From Streptomyces armeniacus (GTDB taxonomy: Bacteria > Actinomycetota > Actinomycetes > Streptomycetales > Streptomycetaceae), in contig NZ_CP031320.1 of the NCBI RefSeq assembly GCF_003355155.1, forward strand, positions 1,412,369-1,476,368: a DNA stretch of 64,000 nucleotides. The letters are read 5' to 3'. Positions 58,872 through 64,000 of this stretch are shown here, piece after piece. The stretch's first letter is position 1, and each line of letters begins with the position of its first letter. Under the pieces are notes generated by a model. It did no database searches, had not been told where the DNA came from, and saw only the letters and a program-made list of their open reading frames with translations. Position numbers and translations under genes: made by a program.

Positions 58872-58942
58872 AGGTGGAGACGGGATTCGAACCCGTGTAG
58901 ACGGCTTTGCAGGCCGTTGCCTCGCCTCTCGGCCACTCCACC
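58872..58942 (-). tRNA. tRNA-Cys (anticodon GCA)
   Basis: 71 nt. Acceptor stem GGTGGAG/CTCCACC, anticodon loop CTGCAAA, T arm CGGGTTCGAATCCCG, and discriminator U as expected for cysteine. It ends one base before the tRNA-Val 5' end, so processing must separate them. Confidence 0.96.
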
Positions 58943-58970
58943 ATGGCGGGGTTCACAGTACCCCCATCCG

Positions 58971-59043
58971 AGCGGACGACGAGATTCGAACTCGCGACCC
59001 CCACCTTGGCAAGGTGGTGCTCTACCAGCTGAGCTACGTCCGC
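58971..59043 (-). tRNA. tRNA-Gly (anticodon GCC)
   Basis: 73 nt. Acceptor stem GCGGACG/CGTCCGC, D arm TAGCTCAGCTGGTAGAGC, anticodon loop TTGCCAA and T arm CGAGTTCGAATCTCG, with discriminator U. It is first of the four-gene tRNA operon (Gly-Cys-Val-Val), whose promoter must lie in 59044-59161. Confidence 0.96.
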
Positions 59044-59161
59044 AGATGTGCCTCCCGGTGCGTGCACCCGGCGACGTGTTGAACTTTAGCGGATTCGGCG
59101 ACCAGCTCAAATTCGCTTTCCGCGGCATAGCCCGACGGCATCCCCTCCTAGACTCGGTGCC

Positions 59162-60283
59162 GTGTCCGACCTCGCCCCTCTCGCCCGGTTCGGCGGCCTT
59201 GTCGCCACCGATCTGCGCGACGTCACCAACGACCCCACCGCCCTGGACTCCACGGGCTGGTGGGCGGTGGTCGTCACGTTCGAGGGCGAGGTGACGTGCG
59301 CGCGCTTCGGTGACGTGCGGCCCGCGCAAGGACGGCCCGCGGACGTACGGACTCCCGCCCGCGTACGGACCCCCGGCGGACCACCGCACCCCTGGCGCGG
59401 CCCCGCCCCCGGCGGGTGGATCAGCTCGCTCGACCGCGCCGCGTACACCGCCGGTGTGCGCCGCGTACGGGAGCACATCTCCGCCGGCGACGTCTACCAG
59501 GTGAACCTCTGCCGCGTCCTCACCGCGCCGCTGCCCGACCCCCGACCCGCCGCCTCCGACGTCGACCGGCTCACCGCCCTGCTGGCGCGCGGCAACCCCG
59601 CCCCGTACGCGGGCACCGTCCGGCTCCCCGCGCATGGCGTCGAGGTCGCGACCGCCTCGCCGGAGCTCTTTCTCCGCCGCGACGGCGCCACCGTCAGCTC
59701 CGGGCCCATCAAGGGCACCGGACGCACGGCCGCCGATCTGAGCGAGAAGGACCGCGCGGAGAACGTGATGATCGTCGATCTCGTACGGAACGACCTCGGC
59801 CGCGTCTGCGCCACCGGCACCGTCACCGTCCCGGCGCTCTGCGCCGTCGAGCCGCACCCCGGGCTGGTGCACCTGGTGTCGACCGTGCGCGGCGAGATCG
59901 CGCGGGAGCACCGGCCGTACGCCTGGGCGCGGCTGCTGGCGGACACCTTCCCGCCCGGTTCGGTCAGCGGTGCGCCCAAGCACCGCGCGCTCCAGGTCGT
60001 ACGGTCGCTGGAGACGGTGCCGCGCGGCCCGTACTGCGGCGCTGTCGGCTGGGTCGACGCGGACCGCCGCACCGGCGAACTGGCCGTGGGCATCCGTACG
60101 TTCTGGATCGACCGCGGCGTGCCCGGCGGCCCGGTGCTGCGCTTCGGTACGGGCGCGGGGATCACCTGGGGCTCCGATCCGGAACGGGAGTGGGAGGAGA
60201 CCGAGCTCAAGGCGTCGCGGCTGCTCGCGGTAGCGTCGGGGGCATACCGGAACGAGAGCCGGAACGAGAGGACGACGACGTGA
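59162..60283 (+). CDS. pabB: Aminodeoxychorismate synthase component I (chorismate-binding)
   Basis: A 373-residue enzyme that makes 4-amino-4-deoxychorismate from chorismate and ammonia for p-aminobenzoate and folate. The chorismate-binding fold shows ISAGDVYQVNLCRVL, ASPELFLRR, PIKGTGRT with Lys184 (the residue that marks aminodeoxychorismate rather than anthranilate synthase), DLVRNDLGRVC, GSVSGAPKHRAL and RFGTGAGITWGSDPEREWEE. At 373 residues the N-terminal lobe is reduced. Its stop overlaps the pabC start (GTGA). Confidence 0.9.
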   Translation: MSDLAPLARFGGLVATDLRDVTNDPTALDSTGWWAVVVTFEGEVTCARFGDVRPAQGRPADVRTPARVRTPGGPPHPWRGPAPGGWISSLDRAAYTAGVRRVREHISAGDVYQVNLCRVLTAPLPDPRPAASDVDRLTALLARGNPAPYAGTVRLPAHGVEVATASPELFLRRDGATVSSGPIKGTGRTAADLSEKDRAENVMIVDLVRNDLGRVCATGTVTVPALCAVEPHPGLVHLVSTVRGEIAREHRPYAWARLLADTFPPGSVSGAPKHRALQVVRSLETVPRGPYCGAVGWVDADRRTGELAVGIRTFWIDRGVPGGPVLRFGTGAGITWGSDPEREWEETELKASRLLAVASGAYRNESRNERTTT

Positions 60284-61101
60284 GGATCTGGCTCGACGGC
60301 GCCCTGCGGGACGCGGACAGCGCGCGGGTCTCCGTGTTCGACCACGGCCTGACCGTCGGAGACGGTGTCTTCGAGACCATCAGGACCACGGACGGCACCC
60401 CCTTCGCCCTCACCCGCCACCTTGACCGGCTGGCCGCTTCCGCGCGCGGCCTCGGCCTGCCCGAGCCGGACCTGGACGAGGTGCGCCGCGCCTGCGTCGC
60501 CGTGGCCGAGGCGAACCCGGCGCCGCTGGGGCGGCTGCGCGTCACGTACACCGGCGGCACGTCGCCGCTCGGCTCCGACCGCGGTACGGAAGGGCCCACG
60601 CTGGTCGTCGCCCTCACCGAGGCCGCCCGCCGCCCGGACACCACCGCCGTCATCACCGTGCCCTGGACGCGCAACGAGCGCGGCGCGCTGGCCGGCCTCA
60701 AGACCACCTCGTACGCGGAGAACGTGGTGGCACTGGCCCGCGCCCGCCAACAGGCCGCCACCGAGGCGCTGTTCGGCAACACCCTCGGGCGGCTCTGCGA
60801 GGGCACCGGCACCAACGTCTTCGTCGTGCTCGACGGCGAGCTGCACACCCCGCCGCTCAGCTCCGGCTGCCTCGCCGGGATCACCCGCGCCCTGGTCGCG
60901 GAGTGGTGCGGGGCGCGCGAGACGGACCTGCCGATGGACGTGCTCGACCGCGCCGACGAGGTGTTCCTGACCTCGACGCTCCGTGACGTCCAGGCCGTCC
61001 ACCGTATCGACGGGCGCGAGCTGCCGGGCGCGCCCGGACCCGTCACCGCCAAGGCCATGCGCGTTTTCGACGAGCGCTCCGCCGCCGACCACGACGCCTG
61101 A
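60280..61101 (+). CDS. pabC: 4-amino-4-deoxychorismate lyase (class IV PLP enzyme)
   Basis: A 273-residue PLP enzyme that releases pyruvate from aminodeoxychorismate to give p-aminobenzoate. Class IV aminotransferase features are VSVFDHGLTVGDGVFETIRT, Lys141 in AGLKTTSYAEN (Schiff-base lysine), EGTGTNVFVVLDGEL and SSGCLAGITRAL. Overlap with pabB supports the lyase over a branched-chain aminotransferase. Confidence 0.92.
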   Translation: MRIWLDGALRDADSARVSVFDHGLTVGDGVFETIRTTDGTPFALTRHLDRLAASARGLGLPEPDLDEVRRACVAVAEANPAPLGRLRVTYTGGTSPLGSDRGTEGPTLVVALTEAARRPDTTAVITVPWTRNERGALAGLKTTSYAENVVALARARQQAATEALFGNTLGRLCEGTGTNVFVVLDGELHTPPLSSGCLAGITRALVAEWCGARETDLPMDVLDRADEVFLTSTLRDVQAVHRIDGRELPGAPGPVTAKAMRVFDERSAADHDA

Positions 61102-61105
61102 GCCG

Positions 61106-61942
61106 GTGACCACCACGCTGCGCCCGCGCGGCCCCGAGGAGCGGACGGCGGACGGCGCGCGCTCACGTACGTACGCCATCTGCGACAACGCGCGCACCGT
61201 CGGCACGGTCCGGCTGGCCGTCGACGTACGGTACGGGCCGACCGCCGGCCGTGTGGCCGAGCTCGCCGTCGACCCGCCGGAACGCCGCCGCGGCCGCGCC
61301 GCCGTGGCCCTGCTGGCGGCCGAGGAGGTGCTGCGGGGCTGGGGGTGCGACCAGGTTGCGGCCAGCGTGCCGGCCGCCGCCGAGGGCGCGTTGGGGCTCG
61401 CCGCCGCGCTCGGCTACACCGAACGCAACCGCAGCATGGCCAAGTCCCTGACGGACCAGCCGCCGTTGCCCGCGGGCAGCGCGCTGCGCCCCATGAACGA
61501 CGCCGACTTCGCGGCCTGGCGCGAGCGCGACAGCCGGCGGCAGGCCGAGGCGCTGGCCGCCCGCGGCGTACCGGCCGACGAGATCGACGCCCGGTTCGCC
61601 CGTGACCTGGCCGCGCTGCTGCCGGACGGCCCGGCGACGGCCGGGATGCTGCTGAGGGTCCTGGCGCACGACGGCGCGGACGTCGGCACGCTGTGGGTCT
61701 GCCTGTCCGGCGTACCGTTCCCGGGCGCGGACGCCTGGGTGTACTCGGTCGAGGTCGACGAGTCCCGGCGCGGCCGCGGCCACGGCCGTACGCTCATGCT
61801 GGCCGCCGAGCGGGCGTGCCTCGCCGCGGGCGGGCGCGACCTGGGGCTCAACGTCTACACGGACAACACCCCGGCACTGCGCCTGTACGAGTCGCTCGGC
61901 TACCGCACCGTCGAGCACCACCTGGCCAAGCCCCTGCTGTGA
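61106..61942 (+). CDS. Double-GNAT-domain N-acetyltransferase
   Basis: A 278-residue protein with two GNAT halves. The first (about 20-110) carries VAELAVDPPERRRGRAAVALLA and looks complete. The second (about 130-278) has VYSVEVDESRRGRGHGRTLML and LGLNVYTDNTPALRLYESLGYR, a strong acetyl-CoA loop (RRGRGHG). Tandem GNAT architectures resemble mycothiol synthase (MshD) but are not specific for it. The GTG at 61106 starts four bases after the pabC stop, so it is probably cotranscribed. The substrate is unknown. Confidence 0.85.
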   Translation: MTTTLRPRGPEERTADGARSRTYAICDNARTVGTVRLAVDVRYGPTAGRVAELAVDPPERRRGRAAVALLAAEEVLRGWGCDQVAASVPAAAEGALGLAAALGYTERNRSMAKSLTDQPPLPAGSALRPMNDADFAAWRERDSRRQAEALAARGVPADEIDARFARDLAALLPDGPATAGMLLRVLAHDGADVGTLWVCLSGVPFPGADAWVYSVEVDESRRGRGHGRTLMLAAERACLAAGGRDLGLNVYTDNTPALRLYESLGYRTVEHHLAKPLL

Positions 61943-62045
61943 CCGCCCGCCGTGACCGGCGGTGGTACGGCCGGGGCGGGCGGCGGCCGTGCCGCGGGAC
62001 CGGCCGGTGTGACCGCTTGCCGTGACCGGCGTGCGCGGAGGGTTG

Positions 62046-62552
62046 TCAGCGCCCGAGCAGCCGGTCCGCGATCTCGGTGATGCGCTCCCGCAGCCCTTCC
62101 TGGCTCTTGCCGCCGTGCAGCACTTCCCCGTCGATCACGTACGTCGGGGTGCCCGTCACGCCGATCGCCTTGCCCTCGGCCTGGTCCGCGTCGACGATCA
62201 GCAGATGCCGCCCGTCGACCAGCGCGGTGTCCAGCTCCTCGGCGTCCATGCCCACCTCGGCGGCCACCTCGGCCAGCAACGGCTCGCCGCGCGCGCCGAG
62301 TTCGCCGCTGCGGGCCAGGACGGCCTCGGTGAACGCCTCGCCCCGCCCCTGCGCGTAGGCCTCCTCGGCCGCCTGCGCCGCCGCGTACGCGTGCCGGTGC
62401 TTCTCCAGCGGGAAGTGCCGCAGCCGGATCTCCAGCGCGTCCCCGTACCGCTCACGCAGCGCGTGCAGGTCGCCCACCGCCTGGTGGCAGTCGGGGCACT
62501 GGAGCTCGCACCAGAAGTCGAGCACGGGTCGTTCGCCGGGGGAGTCGCTCAT
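62046..62552 (-). CDS. DsbA family thiol oxidoreductase
   Basis: A 168-residue thioredoxin-fold protein of the DsbA/FrnE type. The active site is Cys19-Pro-Asp-Cys22 in LDFWCELQCPDCH; the helical insert spans residues 45-115; cis-Pro is in VTGTPTYVIDGEVLHGG. There is no signal peptide, so it is likely cytoplasmic, as FrnE-like members are. It is divergent from the membrane-protein gene. Confidence 0.9.
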   Translation of the reverse strand: MSDSPGERPVLDFWCELQCPDCHQAVGDLHALRERYGDALEIRLRHFPLEKHRHAYAAAQAAEEAYAQGRGEAFTEAVLARSGELGARGEPLLAEVAAEVGMDAEELDTALVDGRHLLIVDADQAEGKAIGVTGTPTYVIDGEVLHGGKSQEGLRERITEIADRLLGR

Positions 62553-62649
62553 GCCGCAAGTCTCCCACCCAGGGATGAGCACCCCCCAGATCCCCCTGAA
62601 AATTCGGACGGGCATGGCCCATGACGCCCGTACGGTGCACGATGGATAC

Positions 62650-63159
62650 ATGCTCATCACGACCGTGTGCGCCGCGCTCTCCGCAGCCGGACTGGCCGTC
62701 GCCTTCCTGACGGCATACCGGCGCCGCTTCGTCGCGGCCACCCGTATCGCGGCGTTCGCGCTGCTGCCCGTAGGGCTGGCGATGGCCGGGCTGGTGGAGC
62801 TCGGCGGCGAGGTCGGCAAGGCGGTGGGGGACTGGGCCACGGACCTGGTCTTCAAGCCCACGGTGTGGTCCGGCTTCGGCGTGCTCGCCGTGGCCGTCGT
62901 GCTGTACGTCATCGCGCGCTTCGCGGCCGGCCGCGCGGGCGCCCAGCAGGGCGCCGCCGGGCCGTCCCGCAAGGAGCGCCGCGCCGCGGCGCGCGCCGAG
63001 CGCGCGCAGGCGTCCGCGCCGGGCGCTTCCGCGCCCTCGCTGGGCCCGGGCAAGAAGGAGGCCGGGAAGCCCGCGGGCGGCTCGGGCGGCTCAGGCGGCG
63101 CCGGCGCGGGGGAGGACTTCAGCGACATCGAAGCCATCCTGAAGAAGCACGGGATCTGA
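62650..63159 (+). CDS. Three-segment membrane protein with basic Ala/Gly-rich tail
   Basis: A 169-residue protein. Membrane segments lie at about 2-20, 32-52 and 73-92. A basic, Arg/Ala-rich stretch (PSRKERRAAARAERAQAS) and a Gly/Ser linker (GGSGGSGGAGAG) lead to a conserved-looking acidic helix at the C terminus, EDFSDIEAILKKHGI. That terminal peptide may be a docking element. I recognise the type from Streptomyces genomes but not a named function. Confidence 0.72.
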   Translation: MLITTVCAALSAAGLAVAFLTAYRRRFVAATRIAAFALLPVGLAMAGLVELGGEVGKAVGDWATDLVFKPTVWSGFGVLAVAVVLYVIARFAAGRAGAQQGAAGPSRKERRAAARAERAQASAPGASAPSLGPGKKEAGKPAGGSGGSGGAGAGEDFSDIEAILKKHGI

Positions 63160-63174
63160 CGCACCGCGCTCGGA

Positions 63175-63202
63175 AGCCCCGATCCGATGCCGGATCGGGG
63201 CT
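63175..63202. terminator. Bidirectional terminator between convergent genes
   Basis: AGCCCCGATCCG (63175-63186) and CGGATCGGGGCT (63191-63202) make a perfect 12-bp stem with an ATGC loop, 15 bp after the upstream stop and 71 bp from the convergent gene's stop. Confidence 0.85.
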
Positions 63203-63273
63203 CGTCGCGTCGCCGTCCGTCCCCGGGGCGCAGCGGACGGAGACAGGCGCGGCTTCTCAGCCGGCCCGGACTC

Positions 63274-63924
63274 TCAGTTGGCCCAGACGACCGGGCTGCT
63301 GCTGTAAGCGTCGCCCTCGTTGAACGAGGCTGCCGTGACGGGCGCGGTCTTCGTGGCGCTGAGCGCGCAGGTCTCGTACGACGCACCCTTGGTGTTGAAG
63401 TCCCGGGGCGCGCTCTCGTTGTCGCACTTGCCCGGGATGTCGCCGATGAGCACGACGCCCGTGGCGCTGCCGCCTTCCAGCACGCCGTCGAGCTTCAGCG
63501 ACGCGTACGACAGGTCGGTGCCGCCGACGTTCTCCACCTTCGTCTTGATGAAGTAGGGCGTCATGCCCTTTGCCTTCGCGCCGAAGCCGGACATGTCGGC
63601 CTCGGTGCCCTTCTCGATCGCCGTGACGGTCACGGCGATGGTGCCCTTCTTCTGGCTCGTGTACTCGAACGGCAGCACGGCCCGGTCGCCGACCTTGACC
63701 TTCGTGCCCGGCGCGGTGACGTCACCTTCGGCCGGGGCACCGTCGTCGCCGCCGTCGGTCGGCGTGCTCTCGCTGCCGGGCTCGGACGAGGCGGGGGCCG
63801 GGGACGACGCCGACGGCGAATCCTTGGCTCCGGTGTCCTCCTTCTCGTCGTCGCTGCCGCAGGCAGAGACCCCGAGCCCCATGGTGACCAGAGCGGCCGT
63901 GAACACGATACGTCCCTTGTGCAC
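63274..63924 (-). CDS. Secreted lipoprotein, DUF4352-like
   Basis: A 216-residue lipoprotein. The signal ends VSAC with Cys22 as the lipidated residue, followed by a Ser/Pro/Glu/Asp-rich linker (about 24-70). The globular part (AVLPFEYTSQKKGTIAVTVT, FIKTKVENVGGTDLSYASLK) resembles DUF4352/immunoglobulin-like lipoproteins and has a cysteine pair (KCDNES, ETCALS). GTG start at 63924, with GAGG about 10 bases upstream. The function is unknown. Confidence 0.8.
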   Translation of the reverse strand: MHKGRIVFTAALVTMGLGVSACGSDDEKEDTGAKDSPSASSPAPASSEPGSESTPTDGGDDGAPAEGDVTAPGTKVKVGDRAVLPFEYTSQKKGTIAVTVTAIEKGTEADMSGFGAKAKGMTPYFIKTKVENVGGTDLSYASLKLDGVLEGGSATGVVLIGDIPGKCDNESAPRDFNTKGASYETCALSATKTAPVTAASFNEGDAYSSSPVVWAN

Positions 63925-63933
63925 TGCTTTTAC

Positions 63934-63949
63934 CTCACTGCTAAGTGAG
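63934..63949. promoter_or_regulatory. Inverted repeat overlapping the lipoprotein ribosome site
   Basis: CTCACT-GCTA-AGTGAG is a perfect 6-bp inverted repeat with a 4-base centre, 10-25 bp upstream of the GTG. The GAGG ribosome site forms part of one arm, so an mRNA hairpin or a bound protein could limit translation or transcription. Confidence 0.5.
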
Positions 63950-64000
63950 CTGCGCCGATACGGCAGCTCGAATGTTCGATGCGTCAGGAAATGACGGGCG

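Noticed and set aside
58702..59043. tRNA-linked integration site (attL/attR)
   Set aside because: No integrase gene, no duplicated tRNA 3' end and no atypical composition next to the tRNA cluster.

Overview
The window is 64 kb of very GC-rich (roughly 73%) actinobacterial chromosome, almost certainly from a Streptomyces or a close relative. The evidence is the codon bias toward G/C in the third position, abundant GTG starts, ATGA/GTGA stop-start overlaps, a futalosine-pathway pair (mqnB, mqnD), an XRE/DUF397 regulator pair, DUF3027 and DUF2771 proteins, a BluB-CobT fusion and two PASTA-less Ser/Thr kinases. It looks like ordinary chromosome: I see no phage, insertion sequence, CRISPR array or recognisable secondary-metabolite cluster.

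Layout. 1-6.1 kb: a truncated TauE/SafE exporter, an Lrp/AsnC regulator divergent from an EamA transporter, an aldo/keto reductase, DUF3027 and an MFS transporter. 6.3-10.3 kb: a DUF2771 lipoprotein, mqnB-mqnD (menaquinone), a cold-shock protein, a small membrane protein and a HAD hydrolase. 10.4-14.7 kb: a four-gene ferric-siderophore ABC operon behind a good DmdR/IdeR-type iron box. 14.9-24.8 kb: signalling and regulation, with a membrane protein, a transmembrane Ser/Thr kinase, a Clp-N-type protein without a motor, a histidine kinase/response regulator pair and the XRE/DUF397 pair. 25-35.4 kb: DNA and RNA polymerase maintenance, with an XPB-type helicase, a motorless protein sharing its N-terminal domain, a methyltransferase, a GT87 mannosyltransferase and a HelD/HelR-like ATPase. 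37.4-42 kb: a minus-strand lysine/pipecolate catabolic operon (DAO-family oxidase, 2-oxoadipate decarboxylase HglS, ALDH7). 42.9-45.6 kb: methionine importer metN-metI-metQ. 46.6-53.4 kb: cobalamin/siroheme genes (cobL, bluB-cobT, cysG-like cobA). 53.5-59 kb: an RNA methyltransferase, a second Ser/Thr kinase, a disrupted small gene, a phosphotransferase-fold protein, a zinc-ribbon protein and four tRNA genes. 59.2-64 kb: pabB-pabC, a double-GNAT protein, a DsbA-family protein and two envelope proteins.

The least explained structure is in the non-coding DNA. A nested stem-loop of about 116 bp occurs three times complete (6135, 30716, 32629), and several half copies lie nearby. They flank the helicase block and end in a degenerate array of about 77-bp period upstream of the HelR-like gene. 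A different 32-bp hairpin sits inside a conserved-looking small reading frame at 56282 and breaks it. Several promoters carry phased or palindromic repeats that look like unassigned operators (14739, 20617, 33161, 42188, 63934). The hexanucleotide context CGTACGG/CCGTACG is strikingly overused in all frames.

All calls come from reading the sequence and translated frames. No database search or structure prediction was run.
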